Shown in pieces: positions 1-8,649 of a DNA stretch of 64,000 bases (position 1 is the first letter of the stretch; every line of letters starts with the position of its first letter). The stretch lies in the NCBI RefSeq assembly GCF_900094555.1, contig NZ_FMAC01000005.1, positions 434,001 to 498,000 on the forward strand. Direction: 5' to 3'. The stretch comes from Martinezella hainanensis. GTDB taxonomy: Bacteria; Pseudomonadota; Alphaproteobacteria; Rhizobiales; Rhizobiaceae. Both the position numbers and the translations under genes were made by a program. The notes beneath the pieces were generated by a model. That model did not search any database, was not told where the DNA came from, and saw only the letters and a list, made by a program, of their open reading frames with translations.

Positions 1-1002
1 ATCGTTGCCGACCTTGCCGTAGCCGCCGAGGATCTTCTTGACCATCGTCTCGCGGTCCATGGCGTATTTCAGTGCCAGGCGCAGGTCGTTGTTGTCGAAG
101 GGCGCCTTGTCGCAATGCATGATGAAGACATAGTGACCGCGGCCGGCTGTAGACAGGATTTCGACGGTCGGCGCGCGCTTCAGAAGATCGACGGTTTTCG
201 GGTCGACGCGGTTGATGTAGTGGACCTGACCCGACGACAGAGCGGCGATACGCGCCGTCGCGTCGTTCATGCAAATGATCTCGACCGAATCGACGAAGCC
301 GCGATCGGTGCGCCAGTCGTCCTTGTTACGTTCGAAGGTGGCGCGCACGCCCGGCTCGAAGCTGACCTGCTTGTAGGGACCGGTGCCGATCGAGGCGAGG
401 GGATCGTCATAGCCGCCGTTCGGCTGGATGACGAGGTGATAGTCAGTCAGCAGCAACGGCATGTCGGCGTTGCCTTCGGTCAGCGTCAGGACGAGATTGT
501 CGCCATCGGCCTTGATCTCCTTGATCGACTTCATGACGCCGAGGGCGCCGGATTCCGACTTCGCATCCGTATGGCGCTTGAGCGTGGCGACAACATCGTC
601 AATCGTCAGATCCTTGCCGTTGTGGAACTTCACGCCCTTGCGGATCTTGAAAGTCCAAGTGGCGGCATCCTTCGACGGCTCCCAGGATTCTGCGAGCGAC
701 GGAACGGCGGCACCAGTTAGCGGATGAGATTCCACCAGCATGTCGCCCCAGCAGCGGCCGATGCAGAACATGACCTGCGACAGGAATTTGGCCGGGTCCT
801 TGGAATCGGTCGCGGCACCGCCTTCCAGGCCAAGCTTCAGATGACCACCGCGCTTCGGTTCGGCCGCCATTGCACTTTCGGTGAAGAGTTTGTCGGCGAG
901 CGTTAAAGTCACGCCCGCTGCCATGGCGCGTCCCATGAATTCGCGGCGGCTAAGCCCGCCCGCGGTGACGCGGCTTGCCAGATATTTCGTGTAATCGTTC
1001 AT
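1..1002 (-). CDS. ABC transporter solute-binding protein, peptide/opine family 5 (C-terminus outside window)
   Basis: The reading frame is open from the ATG at 1002 to the window edge, so 334 residues are visible and the C-terminus is missing. It starts with a twin-arginine signal (SRREFMGRAMAAGVTL near residue 18) followed by an Ala-rich stretch and an AMAA cleavage site near residue 48, so export by Tat to the periplasm is expected. The body has family 5 signatures: a PSLAESWEPS segment, a FKIRKGVKFHNGK segment, a SIGTGPYK segment and an AMDRETMVKKI helix. GGGGA-type ribosome binding bases lie just upstream. It follows the caiD-like gene in the same direction after 126 bases, so it probably serves the carnitine operon, perhaps importing a quaternary-amine substrate. 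The ligand is inferred from context only. Confidence 0.85.
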   Translation of the reverse strand, partial: MNDYTKYLASRVTAGGLSRREFMGRAMAAGVTLTLADKLFTESAMAAEPKRGGHLKLGLEGGAATDSKDPAKFLSQVMFCIGRCWGDMLVESHPLTGAAVPSLAESWEPSKDAATWTFKIRKGVKFHNGKDLTIDDVVATLKRHTDAKSESGALGVMKSIKEIKADGDNLVLTLTEGNADMPLLLTDYHLVIQPNGGYDDPLASIGTGPYKQVSFEPGVRATFERNKDDWRTDRGFVDSVEIICMNDATARIAALSSGQVHYINRVDPKTVDLLKRAPTVEILSTAGRGHYVFIMHCDKAPFDNNDLRLALKYAMDRETMVKKILGGYGKVGND

Positions 1003-1128
1003 TCCCCTGTTCCTTCTTCTTGCCGTGTTGACAAAGCTCCCGAACAAGCCACTTCAGGTCTCGGTTCCTCTTCCGCCTGAAGCCTGTCGCCCGCGAGCAT
1101 GTGGGAAATTTAGCGGTTGCTGCCGCCT

Positions 1129-1911
1129 CTATCTTCCTTTCCAGATCGGGGCTCGCTTCTCCGCAAAAGCCCGTGCGCCTTCCAATTGATCTTCGCTCGA
1201 ATAAAGGACGTCGACGGTCGCAAACTGCCGTTTGGTGATCTTGTTCATGGCAGTCTGAAACGTCGAGCCCTCCGCTTCACGAACGATTTCCTTGATTGCC
1301 GCGTAGACGAGCGGCGGCCCGCTTGTGAGCAGGCGGGCCAGTTCCCAGGCCCTGTCCATCAGCTTGTCGGCCATGACGATCTCGTTGACGAAGCCCCAGC
1401 GATGGGCTTCCTCGACATTCAGCCAGCGGCCGGTGAGCAGCATGTCCATGGCTACGTGATAGGGGATGCGCTTTGGCAGTTTGATCGATGCGGCATCGGC
1501 GACGGTGCCCGAGCGGATCTCGGGCAAAGCGAAGGTGGCGTGCGGGGCGGCGATGATGAGATCGGTCGACAGCGCGATCTCCAGCCCGCCGCCGCAACAG
1601 ATACCGTTGACGGCGCAGATGACGGGCTTGTTGAGATCTCGCAGCTCCTGTAGCCCGCCGAAACCGCCGACGCCATAATCGCCGTCGACTGCGTCGCCAT
1701 TCGCTGCAGCCTTCAAATCCCAGCCGGCGGAAAAGAATTTCTCGCCGGCACCCGTGACGATGGCGACCCGCAGATCCGGATTGTCGCGGAAGTCGCGGAA
1801 AATCAGTCCCATCTTGCGGCTCGTTGCCAGATCGATGGCATTGGCCTTCGGCCGGTCGATAATGACCTCGAGGATGCCGTCTTCGCATCGGGTTCGAATG
1901 GGGTCTTGCAA
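1129..1911 (-). CDS. caiD: Carnitinyl-CoA dehydratase (crotonobetainyl-CoA hydratase), CaiD-like
   Basis: A 260-residue crotonase-fold protein that closely resembles E. coli CaiD over its whole length: RPKANAID near residue 20, TGAGEKFFSAGWDLKAA near 53, an AVNGICCGGGLEIAL oxyanion loop near 100, and a C-terminal AFAEKRAPIWKGR tail, matching the CaiD ending. CaiD interconverts crotonobetainyl-CoA and L-carnitinyl-CoA in the cytoplasm. The start is a TTG, chosen because GAAGGAGG lies about 9 bases upstream and no ATG fits. It begins 6 bases after the CoA-ligase stop, so the two are co-transcribed. Family assignment is firm; the exact substrate in this host is inferred from the carnitine dehydrogenase in the same operon. 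Confidence 0.88.
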   Translation of the reverse strand: MQDPIRTRCEDGILEVIIDRPKANAIDLATSRKMGLIFRDFRDNPDLRVAIVTGAGEKFFSAGWDLKAAANGDAVDGDYGVGGFGGLQELRDLNKPVICAVNGICCGGGLEIALSTDLIIAAPHATFALPEIRSGTVADAASIKLPKRIPYHVAMDMLLTGRWLNVEEAHRWGFVNEIVMADKLMDRAWELARLLTSGPPLVYAAIKEIVREAEGSTFQTAMNKITKRQFATVDVLYSSEDQLEGARAFAEKRAPIWKGR

Positions 1912-1917
1912 CTTCTG

Positions 1918-3975
1918 CTACCTCCTTCGCCGGATGAGAGCATCCGCGGCAACGGCGCCGCGAGATTCTGGTAGGACCATCAATGGATTAATGTCCAGTT
2001 CTTCAAGCTTTGCGGCATTCTTTACGACATATTCTGCCGCTGATAGGACGGCGTCGGCAACGATTTCGAGACTGCTTGCTGAACTGCCTCGATAGCCTTC
2101 GATCAATTTGCGGACCTTCAGCCGCGAAATCCGCTCCAAGACCTCGGCTTTCGTCGCCGGAAGTGGCAAAACGACGGAATCTTCGAGCAATTCCACGAGG
2201 ATTCCGCCGGCACCGATCGTCAGGGTCAAGCCGACGACCGGATCGCGGACGGCGCCAATGATGAGCTCCGCGATGGGACGGTCGACCATCCGTTCGACGA
2301 GGAAGCCATGAGCGACCATGGCCATGTCCTCGGCCGCATCCTTGACAGCATTCCTATCCCATAGGTTGAGCTTGACGGCGCCGACTTCGGATTTGTGCTC
2401 GACGCCAAGCGCCTTGAGCGCAACGGGGAAGCCGAGTTGCTCCGCGCGGTCGGCCGCCTCGCTTGCCGTTCTGGCGGTCATGCCCAGCGGGACCGCAAGG
2501 CCCGATGCCGCAAGCTCGGCCTTGGCTTCGGCCTCGCTCAAGGTCTCGACGTCACCCGCCTCGGTGCGTGCGCTGAGCAGCGGGAGCGGCTGCGGCTTCT
2601 TCCAGGCGTTTGTGATACCAGCTGCAATCTCTGCCGCGGCCAGCGCCTCGCTGATGCCGCAAAGGGGCACGATGCCGGCTTCGATCAATTGCCCAGCGAT
2701 CGCCTCGGGCATGTTTTCAGGCAGCGTCGCCAGAATGCCCGCACGGGCACCAGTCTGCCTGGCCGCTGCGGCAACGGCAGAGACGGTGATCATCCAGTCC
2801 GCGCCGTTGCAGCGATCTTCGCGGGGGAAATCGAGCACAAGCAGATTGATGGCATAGCCGCCGGCGAACATGGCGCTGAAAGCCTCCGTCTGCCGGGCAA
2901 GATCGCCCCAGACGAAGGTGTGGTAGTCGAGCGGATTGGAGAGCGTCACCATCTGGCCGAGGCTGGCGCGCAGGGCGGGTAGTTGTTCGGGTTTCAGCGC
3001 GCGGAATTCGACATTTCGGCCGACGGCGGCATCGGCCATCAGCGATGCCTCGCCGCCCGAACAGCTCATCGAGGAGATCGCATTGCTGTCGAGCGGACCC
3101 GCGACATGCAGGAGTTTCAGCGTTTCGATCAGTTCCGGCAACGTCGCGACGCGGCCGATGCCGAGGCGGTCGAGGACGGCGCCGGCCACCGCGTCGCTGC
3201 CGGCGAGCGAGGCCGTGTGCGAGACGGTGGCGCGCTGTGCCTGTTCGGATTTGCCGATCTTCAGCGCGATAACGGGCTTCTTCAGCTCTTGGGCGCGTGT
3301 TGCGAGCGCCTCCAGCGCCCGGATATCGCCGAAGCCTTCGATGTGCAGGCCGACGGCCGTGACGCGTGGGTCTTCAAGGACGGCCTGGGCAAGGTCTGAC
3401 AGGCTGGTTTGTGCCTGGTTACCTGCCGTCATCAGATAGCTGATCGGCAGGCCGCGCCTCTGCATGCTGAGATTGATGGCGATATTGGAGGATTGGGTAA
3501 GGATCGCAACGCCGCGCTCGGTTCTGACGATACCATGCTGATCCGGCCAGAGCAGGGCGCCGTCCAGGCCGTTGATCATGCCGTAGCAGTTCGGCCCGAC
3601 GATCGGCATGGCGCCGGCTGCCTCGACAAGCGCCTGCTGCAAATCCCCGCCATCGGCCAGTTCCGCCACCGCTTCGCTGAAGCCCGAGGCATAGCAGACG
3701 GCACCACCCGCGCCTTTGGCCGCGAGATCCCTGACGATGTCGATAGTCAGCGTCCGGTTGACGCCAACGAAGGCAGCATCCGGCGCATCCGGTAATTCGG
3801 TAACCGAGCGATAGCAGCGCCGGCCGAGCACACTCTCTTGTGTCGGATGTACCGGCCAGATTTCGCCAGAAAATCCCATGAGGTCGCATTGCTCGATGAC
3901 GCGCCGTGCCTCTCTGCCTCCGAAGACGGCGATGGTTCTGGGTCTGATCAGGCGGTCGAGCGAGCGCTGCGTCAT
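1918..3975 (-). CDS. NDP-forming acyl-CoA synthetase (acetate--CoA ligase family), probable betaine/carnitine-CoA ligase
   Basis: A 685-residue single-chain member of the NDP-forming acyl-CoA synthetase superfamily. Domain order is CoA-binding (about 8-130, with a VGPNC turn at 126-130), succinyl-CoA-ligase-like domains (about 145-450, with SHTASLAGS at 252-260; His253 is the likely phosphorylated residue), and a C-terminal ATP-grasp domain (about 465-685). The start at 3975 lies 4 bases after the acyl-CoA dehydrogenase stop; a longer frame to 4086 is rejected because it overlaps that gene with low-complexity sequence. In enteric cai operons the CoA is added by AMP-forming CaiC or by the CaiB transferase. 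Neither is seen here, so this enzyme probably activates the trimethylammonium acid. That role is inference. Confidence 0.85.
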   Translation of the reverse strand: MTQRSLDRLIRPRTIAVFGGREARRVIEQCDLMGFSGEIWPVHPTQESVLGRRCYRSVTELPDAPDAAFVGVNRTLTIDIVRDLAAKGAGGAVCYASGFSEAVAELADGGDLQQALVEAAGAMPIVGPNCYGMINGLDGALLWPDQHGIVRTERGVAILTQSSNIAINLSMQRRGLPISYLMTAGNQAQTSLSDLAQAVLEDPRVTAVGLHIEGFGDIRALEALATRAQELKKPVIALKIGKSEQAQRATVSHTASLAGSDAVAGAVLDRLGIGRVATLPELIETLKLLHVAGPLDSNAISSMSCSGGEASLMADAAVGRNVEFRALKPEQLPALRASLGQMVTLSNPLDYHTFVWGDLARQTEAFSAMFAGGYAINLLVLDFPREDRCNGADWMITVSAVAAAARQTGARAGILATLPENMPEAIAGQLIEAGIVPLCGISEALAAAEIAAGITNAWKKPQPLPLLSARTEAGDVETLSEAEAKAELAASGLAVPLGMTARTASEAADRAEQLGFPVALKALGVEHKSEVGAVKLNLWDRNAVKDAAEDMAMVAHGFLVERMVDRPIAELIIGAVRDPVVGLTLTIGAGGILVELLEDSVVLPLPATKAEVLERISRLKVRKLIEGYRGSSASSLEIVADAVLSAAEYVVKNAAKLEELDINPLMVLPESRGAVAADALIRRRR

Positions 3976-3979
3976 GGGC

Positions 3980-5140
3980 TCATGCTCCGAACGGCCGAAG
4001 CAGGTCGCGGCTGATGATGTGCCGCTGGATTTCCGACGTGCCGTCCCAGATGCGTTCGACGCGTGCGTCACGCCAGAAGCGGGCAAGAGGCAGGTCGTCC
4101 ATCAATCCCATGCCGCCGAAGATCTGGATTGCCTCGTCGGTAACGCGGGCGAGCATTTCCGAGGCGTAGAGCTTGGCCGAGGCGATCTCGCGGTTGGCCG
4201 GGATGCCGGCGTCGAGCTTCCATGCGGCCGACAGCGTGAGCAGATCGGCGGCGTCGATCTCGGTGATCATGTCGGCAAGCTTGAACGACACGCCTTGGTT
4301 GGCGCCGATCGGCTTGCCGAATTGCTTGCGTTCCGCGGCGTAGGGCAGGGCCAGATCGAAGACGCGGCGCGCCCGGCCGACACAGGTGGCGGCAACTGTC
4401 AGGCGCGTTCCGTAGAGCCATTGATTGGCAAGATCGAAGCCGCGATGCACCTCTCCCAGCACTTGCGATTTCGGCAGGCGGCAGTCGGTGAAGCTCAGGA
4501 TGGAGTTGTGGTAGCCGCGATGCGAAACCGAGTCATAGCCCTTGAGGATGTCGAAGCCCGGCGTGCCGCGGTCGACCAGGAAGGCGGTGATCTTCTTCTT
4601 GACGCCCCGATGCGTGTCCTCCTCGCCGGTCGCGGCGAAGACGATGACGAAATCGGCGACATCGGCATGCGAGATGAAGTGTTTCGTGCCGTTGAGCACG
4701 AAATCGTCGCCATCCTGCCGTGCCGCGCATTTCATGCCGCGCATATCGGAGCCGGCATCGGGTTCGGTGATGGCGAGAGCGTCGATTTTCTCGCCACGCA
4801 CCGCCGGGAGGAGATAGCGCTCGCGTTGCTCGCCCTCGCAGGCCATCAGGATACCGGATGGACGGCCGAAGAAGACGGTGAGCCCAAGGGAACCGCGGCC
4901 GAGCTCGCGCTCGACCAGGGTAAAGGTGAGGTGATCAAGCCCGGCACCGCCGATTTCCTCCGGGAAATTGCAGGCATAGAAGCCGAGCTCGATACATTTG
5001 CGCTTGATATCCTGCCCAAGATCGGGCGGTACAAGGCCGGTGCGTTCGACCTCGTTTTCGTGCGGATAGATCTCCGTCTCGACGAAGTCCCTGACCGTCC
5101 TGACGATCATCTCCTGTTCTTCGCTGAGTCCGAAATTCAC
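3980..5140 (-). CDS. Acyl-CoA dehydrogenase, probable gamma-butyrobetainyl-CoA dehydrogenase
   Basis: A 386-residue flavoprotein with the standard acyl-CoA dehydrogenase layout: N-terminal helical domain, middle beta domain with AITEPDAGSD near 130, and a C-terminal helical domain with ERKQFGKPIG near 270 and IFGGMG near 343. It would oxidise an acyl-CoA to the 2,3-enoyl-CoA, feeding the CaiD-like hydratase. Start is a GTG with AGGAGG 8 bases upstream. The C-terminal motif reads RIWDGTSEIQ, so Asp366 stands where many family members have the catalytic Glu. Position in the operon suggests gamma-butyrobetainyl-CoA to crotonobetainyl-CoA, but other short-chain substrates are possible. Confidence 0.85.
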   Translation of the reverse strand: MNFGLSEEQEMIVRTVRDFVETEIYPHENEVERTGLVPPDLGQDIKRKCIELGFYACNFPEEIGGAGLDHLTFTLVERELGRGSLGLTVFFGRPSGILMACEGEQRERYLLPAVRGEKIDALAITEPDAGSDMRGMKCAARQDGDDFVLNGTKHFISHADVADFVIVFAATGEEDTHRGVKKKITAFLVDRGTPGFDILKGYDSVSHRGYHNSILSFTDCRLPKSQVLGEVHRGFDLANQWLYGTRLTVAATCVGRARRVFDLALPYAAERKQFGKPIGANQGVSFKLADMITEIDAADLLTLSAAWKLDAGIPANREIASAKLYASEMLARVTDEAIQIFGGMGLMDDLPLARFWRDARVERIWDGTSEIQRHIISRDLLRPFGA

Positions 5141-5152
5141 GATCGCTTCCTC

Positions 5153-6640
5153 CTAGCGTTTTTGTCCCACATGACGGCCGGCTCCCTCCGGCATGGCCAA
5201 GGCTGCGTGCGCGGCGGCAATCGGCTCCAATTTGCTGAGCACCTCCTCCGGTGCGGCAGCGGCCTTGCCAGCCTTGGCATCCACATGCAGCAGCATCTGT
5301 TCCGCCGTGGCGATGATGTCGCCGCTCGCACTGTCGTGCAGCGCATGGAAGACATGCAGCCGCTTTTCGTCAGCCCCCACGATCTGGCAAGTCGAATGGA
5401 TGGCTTGGCCGAGCCTGGCTTCGCCGATATGGCGGATATGGGTCTCCACCGTATAGTAACTGTGGCCGCGCTCGACATAGGCGAGATCGACGCCGATCAG
5501 GCGCAGCAGCGCATCCGACGTGTCGCCGAAGACCTGCAGATAGCGGTGTTCGGTCATATGGCCGTTATAGTCGACCCAGGCCGGGCTGACCTTGGTGTCG
5601 ATCAGGCGCAGTGGTTTTGTAAGGTCCAGCGCCTGCTTCGCGCCGCCGCCGGCCCAAAGATGCTGCTCGAATTCCTTCAGCAGCTTGCCGGCGCCCCAGC
5701 CCTTGCCGCCATGGCTGCCTTTCAGGCTCTGAAGGATGCCGACGAGATTTTCGTCACGGATGCGTTCGAGTTCGCGGATCGAAAGGCCGTCGGCCTGTTC
5801 GTCTGACTGCTGGCCGATCTTTTCGACGAGGGCATCATCGAGATCGACGACATCCATCAGCTTCGTCCAGTTCCACTGCAATGCCGGGCCGAACTGCGCC
5901 AGGAAATGACGCATGCCCGCTTCGCCACCGGCGATGCGATAGGTCTGGAACAGGCCCATCTGCGCCCAGCGCAGGCCGAAGGAGTAGCGGATGACATCGT
6001 CCAACGTCTCGACGGTGCAGATATCATCCTTGATTAGCCACAGCGCCTCGCGCCAGAGCGCTTCCAGCAGGCGGTCGCCGACGAAAGCCTCGATTTCCTT
6101 GGCGATATGCACGCCCTTCATGCCGATGGGCGGCAGTCTTTTCATAGCAGCCTGGATGGTGGCGGCGCTGGTTTTTTCGCCGCCGACGATTTCCACGAGC
6201 GGCAGCAGATAGACCGGATTATAGGGGTGGGCGACGAAGAGGCGCTCGGGGTGACGCATGTCGCGTTGCAGGTCCGTCGGCAACAGGCCCGACGTGGACG
6301 AGCCGATCAGCGCATCGGACCTTGCGGCGGCATCGATCTGCGTCAATACCTTGCGCTTGAGATCGAGCCGTTCGGGTACACTCTCCTGGATCCAATCGGC
6401 ACCATCGACTGCCGCTTCCAGCGTATCCCTGAATGTGAGCCTGCCGCGCGGCGGAAGCGGTGCGCCGGTCAGCATCGCATAGGCCTTTTCGGCATTGGCC
6501 AGAACTTCGCCGACGATGCGGGTTGCCTCCGGATGCGGATCGTAGACATCGACATCGATGCCCGCGAGCAGGAAACGGGCGATCCATCCGCCGCCGATGA
6601 CGCCGCCGCCGATGCAGGCCGCCTTGTTGATCTTGGTCAT
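5153..6640 (-). CDS. lcdH: L-carnitine 3-dehydrogenase fused to a hot-dog (betainyl-CoA) thioesterase
   Basis: A 495-residue two-domain protein. Residues 1-320 form a 3-hydroxyacyl-CoA-dehydrogenase-like NAD enzyme with a GGGVIGGGW nucleotide loop at 11-19 and a His138/Glu150 pair in AHPYNPVYLLPLVEIV. Residues about 345-470 form a 4HBT-type hot-dog thioesterase with D357-YNGH361 in WVDYNGHMTEHRY. In bacteria that degrade carnitine, the dehydrogenase gives 3-dehydrocarnitine and a thioesterase hydrolyses betainyl-CoA to glycine betaine. Here both ends of that route are in one chain, flanking the cleavage step carried out by the next gene upstream. It sits 7 bases from the DUF849 gene, which supports the assignment. 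Confidence 0.87.
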   Translation of the reverse strand: MTKINKAACIGGGVIGGGWIARFLLAGIDVDVYDPHPEATRIVGEVLANAEKAYAMLTGAPLPPRGRLTFRDTLEAAVDGADWIQESVPERLDLKRKVLTQIDAAARSDALIGSSTSGLLPTDLQRDMRHPERLFVAHPYNPVYLLPLVEIVGGEKTSAATIQAAMKRLPPIGMKGVHIAKEIEAFVGDRLLEALWREALWLIKDDICTVETLDDVIRYSFGLRWAQMGLFQTYRIAGGEAGMRHFLAQFGPALQWNWTKLMDVVDLDDALVEKIGQQSDEQADGLSIRELERIRDENLVGILQSLKGSHGGKGWGAGKLLKEFEQHLWAGGGAKQALDLTKPLRLIDTKVSPAWVDYNGHMTEHRYLQVFGDTSDALLRLIGVDLAYVERGHSYYTVETHIRHIGEARLGQAIHSTCQIVGADEKRLHVFHALHDSASGDIIATAEQMLLHVDAKAGKAAAAPEEVLSKLEPIAAAHAALAMPEGAGRHVGQKR

Positions 6641-6647
6641 CGGGGCC

Positions 6648-7550
6648 TCAGCGCTTCGTCAGTTTCAGCTTCTTGCGGACATCTTCGGGGCCGATGATGC
6701 GCGCGCCCATGCCCTCGACCACCTGCACCGCCTTTTCGACAAGCTGCGCATTGGTCGCGAGCATGCCCTTGCCGGCATAGAGATTGTCTTCCAACCCGAC
6801 GCGGACATTGCCGCCGGCAAGGATCGCGGCCGCCGGATAGGCCATGGCATTGCGACCGATGGAAAAGGCCGAGAAGGTCCAGCTTTTGGGAACGTTGTTG
6901 ACCATCGCCATAAAGGTGTTGAGGTCATCGGGCGCCCCCCAGGGGATGCCCATGCAGAGCTGGATGAGGACCGGATCCTCGATCAAGCCCTCCTCGGCAA
7001 GCTGCTTGGCAAACCAGAGATGACCGGTATCGAAGGCCTCGATCTCGGGACGAACGCCGAGATCGGTCATCTTCTTCGCCATGGCCCTGAGCATCGAGGG
7101 CGTGTTGGTCATGACGTAGTCGCCAAGATTGAAGTTCATCGTGCCGCAATCGAGCGTGCAGATTTCGGGTAGGCACTCGGCAACGTGACTGACGCGCTCG
7201 GTGGCGCCTGCCATATCGGTGCCCTTGGCATTCAGCGGAAGAGGGCTCTCGACATCGCCGAAAATCAGGTCGCCGCCCATGCCGGCGGTCAGGTTCAGCA
7301 CGACATCGATATCGGCAGAACGAATGCGGTCGGTGACTTCCCTGTAAAGTTCGTTGCGGCGGCTGGCAGCGCCCGTTTCCGGATCGCGGACATGGCAGTG
7401 AACCACTGCCGCCCCAGCCTTGGCGGCGTCGATCGCGGAGTCGGCGATCTGCTTGGGAGTGATCGGAACATGGCTGGATTTGGAAACCGTGTCGCCGGCG
7501 CCGGTGACGGCACAGGTGATGAAGACATCGCGATTCATCGCAAGAGGCAT
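6648..7550 (-). CDS. Beta-keto acid cleavage enzyme (BKACE, DUF849), probable 3-dehydrocarnitine cleavage enzyme
   Basis: A 300-residue TIM-barrel protein of the DUF849/BKACE family: VFITCAVTGAGDT near the N-terminus, AAVVHCHVRDPETG, a VVLNLTAGMGGD turn, and GLEDNLYAGKGMLATN near the C-terminus. Members cleave a beta-keto acid with acetyl-CoA, giving acetoacetate and a new acyl-CoA. With a carnitine dehydrogenase beside it, 3-dehydrocarnitine is the expected substrate and betainyl-CoA the product. The start at 7550 is set by AGGGAGAAC just upstream; the frame extends to 7766 but that part overlaps the divergent regulator. It is the first gene of the operon. Confidence 0.88.
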   Translation of the reverse strand: MPLAMNRDVFITCAVTGAGDTVSKSSHVPITPKQIADSAIDAAKAGAAVVHCHVRDPETGAASRRNELYREVTDRIRSADIDVVLNLTAGMGGDLIFGDVESPLPLNAKGTDMAGATERVSHVAECLPEICTLDCGTMNFNLGDYVMTNTPSMLRAMAKKMTDLGVRPEIEAFDTGHLWFAKQLAEEGLIEDPVLIQLCMGIPWGAPDDLNTFMAMVNNVPKSWTFSAFSIGRNAMAYPAAAILAGGNVRVGLEDNLYAGKGMLATNAQLVEKAVQVVEGMGARIIGPEDVRKKLKLTKR

Positions 7551-7612
7551 TTTTGTTCTCCCTCGTATTGAAGACATTACGAGCCATGAGACATCTTCAT
7601 GCTTTGCATTAT

Positions 7613-7638
7613 CGGAACTATTCGATACAGTTTCGGAA
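7613..7638. promoter_or_regulatory. Candidate AraC-type operator in the carnitine divergent promoter
   Basis: In the 106-base gap between the divergent BKACE and cdhR-like genes, CGGAA occurs at 7613-7617 and again at 7634-7638. The 21-base period puts both copies on the same face of the helix, as expected for tandem AraC-family half-sites. No binding data exist; this is a pattern-based proposal. Confidence 0.35.
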
Positions 7639-7656
7639 TGATCGAGGGAATGCGCA

Positions 7657-8649
7657 ATGCTGACATCAGCCAATGAGACGCTCGACATCGACCTCCTGAT
7701 CCTTCCGGAGACGAACCTGATCTTGATCGCTTCGGTGATTGAACCCTTGCGTGGGGCCAATCGCATTTCCGGAGCGGAGCTTTATCGCTGGCGCCTTTTC
7801 ACGCCGGATGGTGCTCCAGCAGAAACGACGAGCCTCATCCCGGTGCCAGCATCCTCCAGCTTCCGACCGACATCCGACACGACGCCGCTTTTCGTGCTGG
7901 CGAGCTACAATTGGCGGCGCAGCGCGACGCAGGCGTTGAAGATGCAGTTGTCGCAAACGGCCCGCCATCGCTCGATGGTCGCCGGCATTGAGTCCGGCAC
8001 CTGGCTGCTTGCCGAGGCGAGCCTGCTCGATAATGTCTCTGCTGCCGTCCATTGGGAAGACTATGACGATTTTGCGCTGGCCTATCCGCAGGTCCGCGCC
8101 GTTAAGGACCGCTACGTCATCGACGGCAAGCGGATTACCACAGCGGGATCGTTGCCGACGGTCGATCTGATGCTGGAGATCATCCGGCGGCGGCAGGGCT
8201 ATTCGCTGGCGCTCGAAGTCAGCCGCCTGTTCATCTACGAGCCGGCAAGCACGCAAAGCGCAGGGGAGCTTTCGCCATCGACGGCCGGCCTGCGCATGCG
8301 CGATCCGCGCGTGGCCCAGGCCATCCGCCTGATGGAGGATCATATCGAGCAGCCACTGGTGCTTACGCGTCTTGCCCGTCGCATTGGCGTCAGTGCCCGT
8401 CATCTCCAGGCACTCTTTCAGGAGAGCATCGGCGCGCCGCCGCATGTGCACTATCTGGCGCTCAGGCTGAATGCGGCCCGACGGAAGGTCATCGAGACGA
8501 AAGCCTCTTTTGCCGAGATTGCCGACGCAACCGGCTTCAACTCGGCATCGGCCTTTTCCCGCAGCTATCGTGCCAGCTTTTCCGAAAGCCCGTCCGGTAC
8601 GCGCCGCAGGCTGCGTCGGCGCTCTATGGCTGCAGCAGAGCCGACATAG
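7657..8649 (+). CDS. cdhR: GlxA-family AraC regulator, CdhR-like
   Basis: A 330-residue regulator with an N-terminal DJ-1/PfpI-like domain (about 8-185; IDLLILPETNLILIASVIEP at the start, and GIESGTWLLAEASLL where the nucleophile-elbow Cys of true GATases is absent) and a C-terminal AraC-type double helix-turn-helix (about 215-325; RLARRIGVSARHLQALF, then FAEIADATGFNSASAFSR). CdhR of Pseudomonas has this architecture and activates carnitine dehydrogenase genes. It is transcribed away from the BKACE-led operon, the expected arrangement for its regulator. GAGGGAA precedes the ATG. Carnitine as inducer is inferred from context. Confidence 0.85.
   Translation: MLTSANETLDIDLLILPETNLILIASVIEPLRGANRISGAELYRWRLFTPDGAPAETTSLIPVPASSSFRPTSDTTPLFVLASYNWRRSATQALKMQLSQTARHRSMVAGIESGTWLLAEASLLDNVSAAVHWEDYDDFALAYPQVRAVKDRYVIDGKRITTAGSLPTVDLMLEIIRRRQGYSLALEVSRLFIYEPASTQSAGELSPSTAGLRMRDPRVAQAIRLMEDHIEQPLVLTRLARRIGVSARHLQALFQESIGAPPHVHYLALRLNAARRKVIETKASFAEIADATGFNSASAFSRSYRASFSESPSGTRRRLRRRSMAAAEPT

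Noticed and set aside
3878..5806. 642-residue plus-strand open frame across the acyl-CoA dehydrogenase and carnitine dehydrogenase
   Set aside because: It is antisense to two well-supported enzymes and has no recognisable domain.
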